Source: Dendrolimus kikuchii | Taxonomy: Eukaryota; Arthropoda; Insecta; Lepidoptera; Lasiocampidae | Assembly: GCA_019925095.2 (NCBI GenBank) | Contig: CM034391.1 | Location: forward strand, 6,042,551-6,106,550 | Length of the DNA stretch: 64,000 bases | Reading direction: 5' to 3' | Part shown: positions 11,634-25,500 of the stretch, piece by piece | Layout of the letters: the number at the start of each line of letters is the position of its first letter | Position numbering within the stretch: position 1 is the first letter of the stretch | Made by a program: the position numbers and the translations under genes | Notes under the pieces: model-generated | Told to the model about the DNA's origin: nothing | Seen by the model: the letters and a program-made list of their open reading frames with translations, nothing else | The model's database searches: none

Positions 11634-12645
11634 TCGACAACATATTAACTATAGTTTGGCCATTCAATAAAGCCACATTTGGCATCTATCAAACTAATAC
11701 AGAATCGATTAAAATAAAATTATTTATTATTTTAAAAATATATTTTACGCCTCTTTATCTTTTCTTATCCTCTTTATTCTTTAAATATAGAAACGTTCAC
11801 ACACTTAACGTTGGCATATGTTACGTTTCTAAATTAAATAAGTTTATTAAAGTGTTTTAACTTGATATAATAATTATTTTTTAACTGTTACAAAGTTAGT
11901 TCGTCTGTATTTATATGACATTTCAAATGGGGCTTCTTAGAACGTCTCGACTATAATTAGCAAATTGTTGTCCAACAAAAATTTTCAATCAAACGGTCAC
12001 AAAAATAAAATGGAAGTCGTCTGTTCAGTGATAAAGGTTAGTGCTTTTGATTTTTGCGGGACATTGTTTAAAAAAAAGATGGTTTTCCGTACTTCTATCC
12101 TCCATTCCTACATTCAAGAACTATATACTCATGTATCGGATTTTTTTTCGGAACCAAGCCCATCAAAAATTAGTGTAGTAATATTACACAATACAATTAG
12201 TATATCAGTACTCATAATAATATCTAAAGCTATAGAAACCGTGTTAAAACAATTACAAACTACATACATCTGAACTATTTTCACGTATGGCTTTAAAAGC
12301 TTGTAGGAAAGAGATGCTTATACACATATAGATCTATAATAGTTATGTATTGGCTTGTCACTCGTTTAACAAAGAACAATGATTATGTCACTGCCTTGCT
12401 TTAAACTAGTGAGAACCCCATTAAGTTGGTTTCATTTTACAAACAAAGATCATGGTCAATACGTATATTTGGTACATACCGTAACTAACATTTTTACGAA
12501 TTATAACAGTAAATTCATACTTCCGAACGCCTGAAACAATAGAAAATACTTTCTTTGTTAAGTGTTGTGAAGGTACTCAGTTTTTATTTTAGCACAGTTT
12601 TTATAGATTTAGTTATTGTTCAGATAATTTATGCCTCACTACTGG

Positions 12646-12742
12646 TTAAAATTTGATATAAGCTCCATACAGGTAATATCAAATTTCAACTGATAGTAAT
12701 ACAAGTTAATGAATAATAAGTTATAGCAACTGGCCAATAATA
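12646..12742. repeat. Palindromic MITE relic
   Basis: Shares 'gataagctccatacaggtaat' with the copy at 11515 and with the better preserved 60485-60624 element. Confidence 0.4.
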
Positions 12743-14099
12743 TACTAATGCATAAAATACACGTTAATATTCGCACAGATAATCAAGTTTTTGGAATATT
12801 CTAAATGAAATTTTTTTCGTTGCGTGCGGTTGGAGATGATTATTAGAAATAGTTTTTTAAAAAACCAAGACAAATTGAATAAAAAAATTACATTGCAATT
12901 AACTTTCAAAATTACTTTCAATGATTCTTATGTGTATGTAAAAGTAAACCATTTGTTATATAGAGCGTTTTCCAGATCAATAAAAAATGTACATAATTAA
13001 GGCAATTTTATTTTATAACTAAATTTATAACTTAAATAATATCTACGCGTACTTATATATAAATGAGAATATTTTTATTTATATAATAATAAGTAATTGC
13101 ATTTAATTGTCTTGCTCATAGCAATGTCTTATTTAAATTATCGGCAGTGAATGACTGGTTTAGAAGCTGACAAATAACAGCTTAATAAAAAAAATGTGCA
13201 AGAACATAGCATAAAGTAAAAATAAATAGACAGAATTTTAAAACATTATGCCAAGTATTGCACAGATATTAGAAAAAAAAACAACTGACAACAGAATTAA
13301 AAAGACACAAATTCTTTGTTTTTAAAATCAATCAATTTTAAATAAATATGTCTCAAAGTATATTGAGAGTGAAAACGTTTGTTGTTGATTGATTATTGTT
13401 GATCATTATTGATCATTTATAATATTGGTGATCAAATAAATTTTAAATTATTACAACAAAAATAATAATATTCACACTGACTGGAATACTTCACAACAAA
13501 ATTTACGTCATATTAGAAAATAATCGTTTATAAAAATTATAATTACTTTCGAGCCAACAAAAACTTCGTAATAAATTACGAGTATTATTTAGGCAGCATT
13601 TATTTAGAAAAGGAAATGCTCTTTGTATCACTATGCAGGTTTATCCCACTCTTTATTTAATTATTTAAAATAACTAGAAAAGGTGTTTGCATTACAGTAG
13701 GCGTCCCTAACAAGGTTGTCTTTAACGTTTTCTAAATTTTCAAATAAAAAGTTTTTCTTAAAACCTATAAAGTTTTATATAAAACCGAACCGCTTTCTGA
13801 AAGTTTCACCCCCAGAAACGGCCGCCATCTTAACCTAACCTGCACATTATTAACATCTTTATAACTAAAGATTAAGTAACTTAATCGAAATGGCAATGAT
13901 TACAAGATTACGCAAATGCTCCCATTTGTAAAGGATCTCTTGAAATGAAATAAATAGATGACAACATATACACAATCTTACAGCTGGACATATATAACGT
14001 AAGTAAATCACTGTTTACTGGTACAGAAAAATGCACGCAGTAATTCACCAGACCTAATTCCGCGTCCGTCCGGGCTGGTGGTGAATGCGCGAGCGAGCC

Positions 14100-14290
14100 C
14101 ACAGCCCGGACGAAGAACGCTCGGGATCGGACAGGGGTTTTAGTGGGTATCCCTAACCGCGGCGTGGCAATAGCATCTCACACGCCACACGTGAAGTGCT
14201 AGTGCCACCCCGACCTGGCGAATCCCACACACGGGCCGCGACCATTCCCCCTCGCGCGGCTCACGGTCCTCAAACGGATTTCTACTGTAT
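14100..14290 (-). repeat. GC-rich LINE-tail fragment
   Basis: It matches the reverse complement of 60095-60245: 'agtgggtatccctaaccg', 'gctagtgccacccc', 'cctggcgaatcccacaca' and 'ggccgcgac' occur in the same order. A further relative is at 36440-36620. It stands out by base composition from the AT-rich surroundings. Confidence 0.5.
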
Positions 14291-14734
14291 AAAAAAAAGA
14301 CCTATTTCCGCGACACGTCAAAAGTTGTAATTATTATTAATTTTATTTCATTTTAATAATATAGCTGTCTGTTGTTCCAATAAAATGTAGACTTTTACAC
14401 AACTAATAATTCCGATCGGCCGTTTGCACAGAAAAGTGCAGACCGGTTTCCGACATGTAAATAAAATCTATATTGAATTTTATTCGCAAGCGGAAAAGGC
14501 AGATGCTATGTATTCTTATCCTGTTCCGCTGACACGATTCGTACACTGTCGCGCGCAACTAAAATTAGTGTGTCTACTGCGCAGGTACATCGGGAGGAAT
14601 TATAAGTTGTGTAAAACTATATTTAGATAACTTGAGTTTGTAAAATATGCAATAATATTCAATTTGTTAAAATAATAGATAGTGACTTGTAATTTGTAAA
14701 TACATTGGATACACGTCCAACTTGTAAACGATAA

Positions 14735-14880
14735 ATAACATTGATATTAAACGAATCGACCAAATTAGATCAATTTGACTGAAAAGCACAGAAATGAAAG
14801 GACGCGAAGGTATTGAATGATTCGTGGTTATATGGATCACTTTTGTTGATTTTTCCAAATTGGAATAGATTTATATAATG
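14735..14880. repeat. Dispersed repeat (copy 2 of 2)
   Basis: Diverged copy of the repeat at 5683-5850 ('gatattaaacgaatcgacc', 'tatggatcac', 'ccaaattgga'). Confidence 0.4.
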
Positions 14881-16422
14881 CAATAACTCATCTTTTCCCT
14901 ATGCTATACTCATTTGTCATTCCATATAAAGGCAACGACCACTTAAACCGAATTTATTATAATTCATCTTATGTGATTACTTTAGAAAAAATATTTAGGC
15001 AGTTTTGTAACCAAACATAACACAGCCTGTGATGACACTAGGTATTTGAATTAGAAACATCTAGAACTGATTTTAGGGAGTCGATATCGTATTTATGTTT
15101 GTCAGTCAGTTTACCAAATTGTAAGCAAGGGAACTAACTATGTCCATGCAACCTTGTATTATCAGAATTAGCGCAACCAAATTATAGGTTTTTAACCGAC
15201 GCCATACAAGAGAAGACAAATCTTGAAGCAACTACAACTTACATTTCACTAGACAATTATAAGACTTGTATGTAATTTTTTATTGTTTTCCGTTTTATTG
15301 TTGTTTTTGTGTTAATTTCAGATGTGAAAATGATGTTACGCAAATCTTATCGATTATTTTATTATCTAGCGATTTTCATTATTAATATCACATTCGGTAT
15401 CAAGATTGAAATGCGACGGCAAGATTCAGTTGCCAATAAATTGTTATTAAATATAATCTAATATCCCTCTAATTGTGCCAATTTAAAGTTATACACTATC
15501 AAGATCATTAAAGGACTAGTATTCTAGAACCATAGATTCCGCTTAGAACGATAAAAGTTATTTAAATGGAATGGTAGGATCGAAAAGATGTTTAAAGAGT
15601 TAAATTAAACTTTAACTTCAGTGTTGTATATACTAATTGATTATTCTGTTAAATGTGTTCAAAATTTCAATGATTCCCTCGTTTTATAGCCAAACGTTGA
15701 AGTTAAATTGAAAATCAAACATAAAAATTACCTACTACGTGACTTTTGCTCAATGCACAAACCGTACCAAATTTGAATAAAGAAGAAGAACTGAAATGGT
15801 AATCTGTACAATTGAAGTGTCTTGTATCATTATAACACTTCGTGCATGCGAAAATGCTTTTTCGTTTGGACAGTTATCATCTCAGCCTTCGGTTAACATA
15901 TATGTATTGTTCTAGAATACGTGCCTTAATGCCTAACTTAAATTATTACGCATGATTTTATATTAATTATATATTTTTATTAAAATATTTACTAGTACAA
16001 AAATATTATCTCGATATATTTTGTGAAATTAAAACCCGTTTTATATAATGCTATTAATAACCCTGTGCAAGCAATTTAATAACACTTGCATTATTTTGTC
16101 ACTGAGAAGATAATTAAAACGCATTTTGCTATTTATAAAGCGATTTTGTGTGTGTGTGTACATGATATAAATATATTATGATTCTGTTTATCACAATACA
16201 TATGTATACCAGTTTAAATTGGAGTTCGAATACTTGAGGACTCACCGTGAAACATCTTCTGAAAATATTTATTTTCTAACATCCAAATATTTTGTCTGCA
16301 CCTGGTACTTTAATAATATTATTTAATATGATAATGCTAGAAAAATAAATACGAATAAATAAATAAAATTGTATCGAAAATAGTTTATATGTACCTAAAA
16401 ACCATATTCTAACGCATTTAAA

Positions 16423-16459
16423 ATGGTTAACGTGTCTATATTTTAGACACGATAACCAT
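16423..16459. repeat. Small hairpin
   Basis: Inverted repeat ATGGTTAACGTGTCT / AGACACGATAACCAT, 15-base arms with one mismatch, in intergenic DNA. Confidence 0.4.
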
Positions 16460-19382
16460 CAATCTTATCTAAGCGTTTTGAATTACATGATTATTATCTA
16501 ATAACCATTAATTGATCCCTTGGCCTTGCAATTTTGCTCATTATAGCCACGAATATTATAATTACTTACATAAATACAAAATAGTCATGAAGCAATATAA
16601 TAATGATATACTCGTAATTGAAGCATACTAGCAATGATTAATCGCCCAGTAAAAACGAAACTAAAAAGCTTATAAATCCTACATAATAAATAAGAACCAC
16701 GCGTTATTATTTTTATTTTGCTTTTTTTACTGATAAGATACTTTTCATGTTTAACTGATTTCATCTCAGACTCAAAAACAATACTATAGTCCACGCCACG
16801 AAAACATAATATAGTGACAATGCTGTAGTCCCACGGAAAATAAAGGAACTAAAAGTGGCAACTCCATTATTTCATAGAATTTTGTTCATAAAGTAATCGG
16901 CAAATAAATGTATAGTTTTATCGAATATGTTGTATTCTTATTCAGTAATTACCTACATTGATTTACGGATTAGCAAATAATTACTCTGGCAGGATTAAGT
17001 ACGGCGCTTGCAGCGCCGCATCTGGGGGCGTGGACTTTACAGCGTAATACGTTTTTTAATTGCAGAGATTACAAATATACATTGACAATTATTGTAAATG
17101 TAAAAGTTATGTCCAAATCAAAATGTATATAAATTAAAAAAAAATAAGTTTAACTTTTATATATATATGTTTTATCTATGACTTTAACATTTGTAAATTG
17201 TTACTTTGTTCTTTGTATTTGATCTAATAATATGTTTTACTTAAATAATGAATGACGTCCACGATCCAGAATAGTATGATCTGTGAAGCCATTCTTCTCT
17301 TAGCTTCTATTTCGAGAGCAAAGATAAGTAAGACATGCAAGTCCACGTTGGATTTAGGAGATTTTAAGAGCTGCATTTCTATTGGACGAGAGAGTCAAGA
17401 ATATTATAAGCAAAATAAATAAGGAACAGTATGCTAGAATTAGTAAAAGTAATTTAAAGTACACATACATACGATAGGTATATAATATGGTTAAAAAGTA
17501 GATTATATAATCAATTGGCACTATCGGATTATTTACTTTTATTGATACTAATATAGTAACCTACAGTCTCAACATTTGAAGGCCAATACTATTATAATTT
17601 CAAAATAATTGTTATACATTTATAAATTGCCACAACACCATAAGTACGAAGGCAAAATTCGTAAGATATTATTAATATAAACCTTTATGCGATTTAAAGC
17701 GATAATATGAAATGATTTCGCGTTATATAAATTGAAAAATTTAATATTACTAGGAATACACCGAATTGACACTTTACATTTAAGTGCTTACATATTACAT
17801 TATTTAACAGTATTCGAACGATATTGATTTAGAATTTTTATTCATGTCTTTGTCATTTCCTCGATTAATTTATTCAGCCATTCTTAACTCCTTTTAGACG
17901 TTTGTCGTCAATTTGTCATATTGTAAAAATTTGATTCCGATTGTATAGGCCGACAAGTTCATACGCGACACTGTTATGGTCCATAGGCGACAAGCGACGT
18001 GTAACATCACAGTTGAAAAGAAGTGCGAGAAGACGCTCAGCAGGAGAGTCAATTTTCACTGCCCCATAGATTTTGTATGACCGTACAAAATTACGTCTTT
18101 ACCCTCTACAGTAAATGGAGTCAGATAATGCAATAATTATGTTACTATTTAAAGACAAATTTAGATTATTTTCGTCGAAATGTTTTAAAATTAAGATTCA
18201 TTTACGTGTAAATAATGTTAGAATTAATTGCAATATGTGTCTATACTTCTACAAAGCGGCCATAACTTCCTCATATTTCTTTTCACCCCCGCCATCATGG
18301 ATCACACGTCGTCTATGAACCATGTGAAAGCCATGAATGGATTTGACGACCTATAATGTCTGTTAAGTATATGAACAAATAATTAACTACCCTTAAAGAA
18401 AATGGACCTCAAGAGACTTTACTTCAATTATTTATCGTTTATGTCTTATTTAACACAGTGTTAACATTTCTAAGCATAATTTATTATTGGCTTTTTTATT
18501 GTCCTGTCGCATTCTACTAAACACGTCATCTTCCTAAAATTTCGCAGCCTTAAATACTTTACAACATTTCCTTATAAAGTACGTGTAAATATTAACGATG
18601 AATGAAAATTTGTAAAGTATTAAAATTCCTAACAACAGGAATCTGCGTCTAAAGGCAAAGTTAATTATTTTCTGTCACGTGAAATAATAGTTATAATAAA
18701 TACCTACATATTATAGCACGCCTGTAGACCGTGGGTTTAAACCACAGACAATGAATTTGTTACGAACGTGACACATATTTTGATTCATCAATTAACCTCT
18801 TCATTATTCAACAAGTATTATTAACCTCTTCATTTACACACATCAGTTTGAATGTTAATTTTGTCCTTATAACAAGATACAACGCCGAACTTCCTCACAT
18901 TCTCGTCAAATTTAAATTATTGAAGGGACGATATTAAGGTAAACAAGAATTCTTAGCTTAGGCTTCAAATTGTAATGTAGATGACTTTTACAAATTCAAC
19001 AGTACTGTTTTAGAAGCCAGAAATTTTGTAACAGCACCTTTATTCGCGCAGGATTTAGACATTCATATCTACGAAATCCTGCAAAATATCAAAATGGAGC
19101 ATAAACGAAAATCCTTAAAATTAGACTTGAATTCCGTTGACCTGTTTCTTCTCAAAATAACACGTCATTTGTATTAGATTACATACCAATCAGCATACTT
19201 CAGTAAATACACTTTATCGTTGTAGTTGCGGCAGAGATCTGATATTGGCCACTAAAACAATGGCCAGAAATGCCAAATAGCATTGTATCAATTGTCGTAT
19301 TATTTCCAAAATTTCTTGACATCGACTTCAAGTTGGAAATTTTACCATTCTTGCATTTTAACTTTGGACCTTCGTAATGCAT

Positions 19383-19388
19383 TTTATT
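19383..19388 (-). terminator. Candidate poly(A) signal of Hr39
   Basis: AATAAA on the minus strand about 81 bases after the Hr39 stop codon. It is the first such signal after the stop; a longer 3' UTR cannot be excluded. Confidence 0.35.
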
Positions 19389-19468
19389 GTATTTTCTCTT
19401 GCACGTCGCTACTGTCAGCAGCATTGAAATAAGATTTCTTGTTTCTCCAAAGAACTTTAAGACCACGG

Positions 19469-19576
19469 TCAATGGTCTCCTCTCAGTAGTTCCATGAGAA
19501 GGTTGAAACTGGGCCCTTCGCCATCTTTGCCTTTGTTAGCTGGATTCAACATCTCTTTACCGACTTGCATAAAGAA
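19469..19576 (-). CDS. Hr39: Hr39 terminal exon O (AF-2)
   Basis: 108 bp including TGA at 19471-19469, acceptor gttacag|TTC. It encodes [10 protein letters not shown] and the AF-2 helix [12 protein letters not shown]. The FFMQ residues are forced by the available AG: no acceptor allows a direct join to VGKEML. Confidence 0.93.
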   Translation of the reverse strand, partial: FFMQVGKEMLNPANKGKDGEGPSFNLLMELLRGDH

Positions 19577-22500
19577 CTGTAACAATGAAATATTAAGTTC
19601 TAATATTTGGCAAAGTAAACTTAATAAACGCATTTTAATGTATTCCAAAATATACAGTATTATTTATTTCCTTTCAACTTGTATTAAAATTATAGGCAGC
19701 AGTACTAAGCACGTATCCAAATGTTCCAATAGAATGATCTTAAGTCATTTCTTGATTATAATTGATTTTACTATACTTTGGCGATTTTAATGAATCTATA
19801 CAAATAAATGATTTTGTAAGTAAAATATTGGATGCAAGCGAAAAAGTACAAATAATATATAAAAAGTTATCAAAGTGATAACTTAGTAGCTAACACACCT
19901 GGGTCCTGATTCTGAACTAGAAACATACACAGGCAGGTTTTCAAATCTAGTGGGTGTAAAATTACCACGTGCTGATAATGAAGGAAGAAACGTCGTGATG
20001 AAACCGTCGAGATAACCGACGCATGAAACCAGTATACCGTTTTCTCTAAAATGAGGAAACCCTGTGCCCAGCAGTGGAACATTTATGGGTTGACATTATA
20101 CAGGTGTATTTTTCAAGTGAGCGTTCAGGGTTAAATCCTACTAAAGAAGTGTCGAGGCCGATTTTGAAAGATAATTAAAGTGGTATCATTCAATTTTTGA
20201 AAAATCAATTACCCTTCTCAGTAATTGAATCGGCTGATCTTGAAAAAATAAACATTCTGTATATATATATACCAAATTATAGTGTACCTTGTAAGAATCA
20301 ATTTATGTAAAGGAATTTGAACGGCAAACCAAGGGAAAGGATTACTTTTGAACAAAATATTCTATTTTCCATATATTAATTAAACATCATATTGTGCCGC
20401 TCATTTGACCGCACCTCATTTGAATGCAATTAATGTTTACCAATTGAATTATTTGATTGATTGGAGTAAAATAACGTGCTTTTCCAAAATTAATTTATTG
20501 AATTAGATGCCTATTAAACATACAATTATTTTCATCATATCCATCTTGAATAAAATGAGGCGAGGTTTAATTAATGTATACACTAACAATTCTGTCCGTT
20601 GGTTTGCCGTTTAACATTCTTTCACGGAAATTGATCCATACAAATTACACTATGATGTGATATACAGATTGTTAATTTTTTCAAAATAAGCCGATTCAAT
20701 TTTTGGTATACCACCTTTGTTTTCGTCAAAATCGACCTCGAGACTCCTTTGAGTGTTTTTCGCTATTTCGTATAGTTTAAGCTATGGCCCGAAAGGTCTA
20801 CTTGTAAAATTCACTCAGTATAATTAAGTACCTGACAAGTCCGTTGCAATTCGGGTATACGTAGCAGAAGTTCTCCGAACTTGGCCGGCGTGTTTGGCGA
20901 GTGCGCCGCGATGTACGCCTGCAAAGCTGCCAACGCTTTCTCTTGGGACGCTCGAACTTTTTCCGATTCACGTAATTCCGGTGCATCTAATGAAACAATT
21001 TATATTTTAATAAAAATATTGACCACTGGCTACAAGTTTGTAACTTGCAGACACAGCAAATACGCCTGCGAAATGCCACCGTCTCCCATTTCACTTTTGA
21101 GCCGGTCGAACTTGGCTCCTGCAGCGATTGAACCATGGGCTATCACCAGTGGTGTGTCACCTATTACAATGGGGTAACCGACCTGTCCTGCAGTGCACTG
21201 ATCATGGACTCACATACGCGAAAACTCTAATAGCGGCCTGCAGCCTCACCAAAATTGACTGATTGTAAAGATTAAAATGCCTGGAGACAGATCAGAGGGC
21301 CAATTCTGGTATTTTATGTTGTATGTCATTAGGATAAACATTCAGCTATGTCTCCAACTTATTCCGAAATGTCGCAATGAAATAAAATCCTGAAAGTAAA
21401 CTTGACTAGACTTCTAGAGGACGAGGTGGAATAAACTTAAAAACAGTTTTCAATAGCCAACGTATATTAGATATTTTCCATATTTCAACAGACAATGTCG
21501 CAATTCAAAAAAGAAACAAAAAGTATAATTTTTAAGGAGTTTCTCCGTCGCCAACAAGACTTGATAGAATTGTGTTAGAGATGGACGTGCATATCGGTAT
21601 TGCTAGCAGCACAAAACGCATTAATTGTTTTGTAAACAACGTTTAAACGATTACCGAATATTGGCAACTGTTTTATGGCCGGTACCTATGATTTACTAAC
21701 CGTTCATTCACTTATTACTAGTTACAATTTCAAGTAAGCTTATACAACTAATATTACATTACTACCAATGTTAAGACAAGTGTATGAACAGTAAGATATA
21801 AGAACCGGTCATCACTGGAGTGTTATCGGAAAACGTTAGGACGTGTATAAGTTAGTAGATTACCAAAACTAGTAATCCAAGAGGGAAATTAATAAAATAA
21901 TAGTGACCAAGGACGTATGCCAGAATACAAGAATATGAAAGCAAAATAAATATTATGCGGACTCCAAATGATGGGAAAAAAGTAAATATTATTACAACTC
22001 AGGTTCCGACAAAAACAAAATCCACCTGCATATCTGAAACAAAGCACATTTATTACCCGTCGGCATTTGAACTTTGAAATTCTTTTATGATTGTCTTCTT
22101 TTGTTTACTTATTGGCATACGGCCTATTGTTGTAATCATTAGCCAGGTATTACGGATTTTAAAGTAATAACTAATTCTACAAAATTCGCTCCATGTTGCC
22201 GGGCGGACCTATTGCATTTGTGCAGTATAAAACAATGACCTGATGAAGGGGGGAGGCAGTACAGCGAGAACCACGAGCGAAGCGAGACGCGTGTACTACA
22301 ATCGGGAATCTAATAAGCGATGGACCTGTGTTATACGTGTTTGTATAGTTTTAATAAACTCTATAGTAATTCTAAGGGCATTTTAATTCGAGTCTCGCAA
22401 CTCGTAACAATATGAATGAAAGTGTCATCAGACACCACTATGATACTGAAGTTAGTAGATTACTAAAACTGGCAATCATACCAACTAAGAAATCAATAAT

Positions 22501-25500
22501 ATTTTCTTAAGTTTTCGCGACTTGTATACATAATAAAACTACGTTTTAACGGTTTTAAGCGCGGTAATTTTATTTGATTTTGGTTTTTCCGACGTTTCGG
22601 CCACTTTTCAGTGGCCGTGGCCGTCTTCCGTGATCACGGCCACTGAAAAGTGGCCGAAACGTCGGAAAAACCAAAATCAAATAAAAAATTTTTTTTTATT
22701 AATTTATTTATCTATATTAAAAATTTACATCGTAAATACAGATAAGGCACCACTTAAACCTATGAGGTTTGCGTGTGATGCAACACACCCTCGCAATTTA
22801 AAAATTTTAGGAAATAATGAATAAATAAAATAAAATAAAAACAAAAACTTGTACATCCATTTTCCCATGTAGCTAGTCACTTCGTTTGTGCAGATAATAG
22901 GCTGTCACTGCAATTTTTCTAAGTAATAGTGTTTTAACTTCTGTTTTATATTTTTGTCATTTAAGGATTTTCTTAGTGAAGTGGGCAATTGATTAATTAA
23001 TTTGGGTATTAAGTAGTTTGTAGTATTCTTGCCATAGTGGTTATTGTGGGGTGGGATGGTTAATGTTTGTTTTGAGATCGATCTTGTGTGTGTTTTGTGT
23101 TGTTTTTTTATTTGTGATTCTTGGTTTTTAAAGTAGTTTTCTTTAAGTATCATGTATTCTGTTTTCGTTTGTATTGGTAGGACTCCACAGTGTCGGAATA
23201 ATAAACTGTCTTGGTTCCGGTATCGAACCTTAATGTTATATGGCACGATGACTTTTAGTATACGGAGTTGAAGAGTGTAAATATTATTTATGTATGTTTT
23301 GAATGTCCTTCCGTAACTGCTTAGCCCATACGACACTATGGAGTCTACCATGGCGTTATATAGTAGAAGCCTCATTTTAAATGGAATTTTATTTTTGAGT
23401 ATACGCATTTTAGCTAAGATAGCTCTTAGTTTGGTGCAGACCTTATCTATATGTGTACCCCAGGTGAGTTTATTGTCGAAAGTTAATCCTAGATATTTAT
23501 AAAATTTTACTATTTCTATGACTTTACAGTTGCATGTGTGGCGTTGTGTGTTGTGCAGGCAAGTGTGGTCGTGTCCTTTAAGTTTGGTTTCGTAGCTTGT
23601 CTTATTGTGTGCTGAGTGTATGTGAAGTAGTTTTGTTTTTTGTGTATTTAGGACAAGCCCTACGTCGTGCGACCATTTTTGGATTGTGTCAAAGTCTTCC
23701 TGTAGCTTCTTTTCTGCTTCTTCAACGGAATTTTCAGCTATTAGTAGACAAGTGTCATCAGCAAATTGGTAAGTGGAACAATTCTTCATTAGGTTAGACA
23801 GTTCATTAACATAAATTAAAAAATGCAAAGGTCCACTTACAGATCCCTGGGCTGTGCCTTGGGACATAAGTATTTTGTCACTGTAGGTGTTATTTATTTT
23901 TACTTTGAAGTAACGATCCTCCAGGTAGCTTCGACACCATGCCAGTAATGGACCTCGAATACCACTATTTTCTAATTTTTGTATTAGTATGTTGTGGTTT
24001 AAAACGTCAAAGGCCTTAGAATAATCAATAAATAAAGCGAGTACGTGCTTTTTGTCGTTAAGATTTTTGTTTATCTCATCTGTAAATAGTGAAAGGAGTT
24101 GTGTAGTACTTTTTTGTGGTTGAAATCCAAATTGTTTTTCTGAAATGTAGTTATGTTTTTTATAAAATGCATACATTTGGTCACAAATGACTTTTTCAAC
24201 AATTTTGTCAATGGCCTGAAGCATATGTATAGGTCTATAGTAGTTACAATCAGTTTTGCTACCCTGATTTTTGTAAATTGGTCTCACACAACTCTCTTTT
24301 AGAATTGCGGGGTATGTACTAGTTTTAATACTGGTATTTATTAGATTACAAATAGCTATAGATATTTTTTCACCAATGGATTTTAAGTTGATGATCTTTA
24401 TTCCATCTGTCCCGGGACCCTTATTTATATTCATCTTTTTAATATATTTGTAAACTGTTTTTTGTGTGGTTTTTTTAAGGTATAAACTAGAGTCCAGCTT
24501 TGTTATGTTTTGTTGATTTGTTAATTTTATTTTGCAATTCGGTAGTATATTTTTTACATTTTCATCAAATTTTTTAGCGAATAAGTCTGCTATTTCTTTG
24601 TCTGAATTTTTTTCTTTAAAAAATGCCTTTTTTATAAGATTGTCTATATTATTTATTAGTTTACCAGAAAGTTTATTTATTATTTCCCATAACTTTTTTG
24701 TGTCGCCCCAACTTTTAGTAACTTCAGTTGTATAGTATCTATTTTTATGATAGTTGATAATTTTATTTGTTTTATTACGTATTTCAATATATTTTAAATG
24801 TTTAATTTTATCACTAGGATCTTTACGCCATTCTTTGTGCATACCATCACGTTTGTTGCATAATTGTACTATATTTTCGGTAATCCAGGGTGCATCCGAA
24901 CGAGTATTTTTTAAGAGTTTGGAATAGTACAACGAGTTTTTTGTTGCGTCGTCGTAATTAGTTTTTATGTACCTATATATTTCATTTGGATCGTCCATAG
25001 TGTTTGTATGTGTCCAGTTTACTTGATTAAGTGCATTTATTAATCGCTTATTGTTCATCTTATGTGTGCGTTTGAAAAGACTCGCCTGTGTGCGTGAAGC
25101 GCCGAGGCAGGTAAGAGCTATCAATTTATGATCCGCTAGTACTGTGTCGACAGTGCCCGAGTACGGCTCAAGTGAGTGGAACCGCGTAAACAAGTGGTCA
25201 ATGCATGATTTTGTTTGTGCATGAATTACCGCGCTTAAAACCGTTAAAACGTAGTTTTATTAAGAAATCAATAATTGACTATACTGACAAAATTGTACCT
25301 ACAATAAAATCAGATACCAATCATAAAATAGAATATGAAAGATAACGATCTCACAAAATATTAATGTAAAATATAATAATATTTAGTACAGACAAGACAA
25401 AAGTAAGAATTTTAAACTCCGTAGTCTCTGTGGTTGGTACCTAATGTAACAATCAAGTAATATGAAACAAAATGTGTGAGAAGCTTACACTATTACATTT

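Larger units (their letters stand above)
10236..19380. other. Long AT-rich intergenic region
   Basis: About 9 kb between the Hr39 3' end and the SINE at 9950. I found no exon supported by homology or splice sites on either strand. It contains two palindromic MITE relics (11515-11633, 12646-12742), a LINE-tail fragment (14100-14290), a dispersed repeat (14735-14880) and a small hairpin (16423-16459). Part of it may be Hr39 3' UTR or regulatory DNA; the sequence alone does not show which. Confidence 0.4.
22487..25275. mobile_element. Penelope-like element (truncated) with nested LINE
   Basis: The insertion (22501-25261) is flanked by a perfect 14 bp target duplication AAGAAATCAATAAT (22487-22500 and 25262-25275). 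The left end attttcttaagttttcgcgac and the right end 'ccgttaaaacgtagttttatt' match the Penelope-like copies at 54571 and 61836. A large inverted repeat (22567-22687) follows the left end. A LINE (about 22688-25226) is inserted just before the right end. In the Hr39 intron between exons N and M. Confidence 0.65.
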
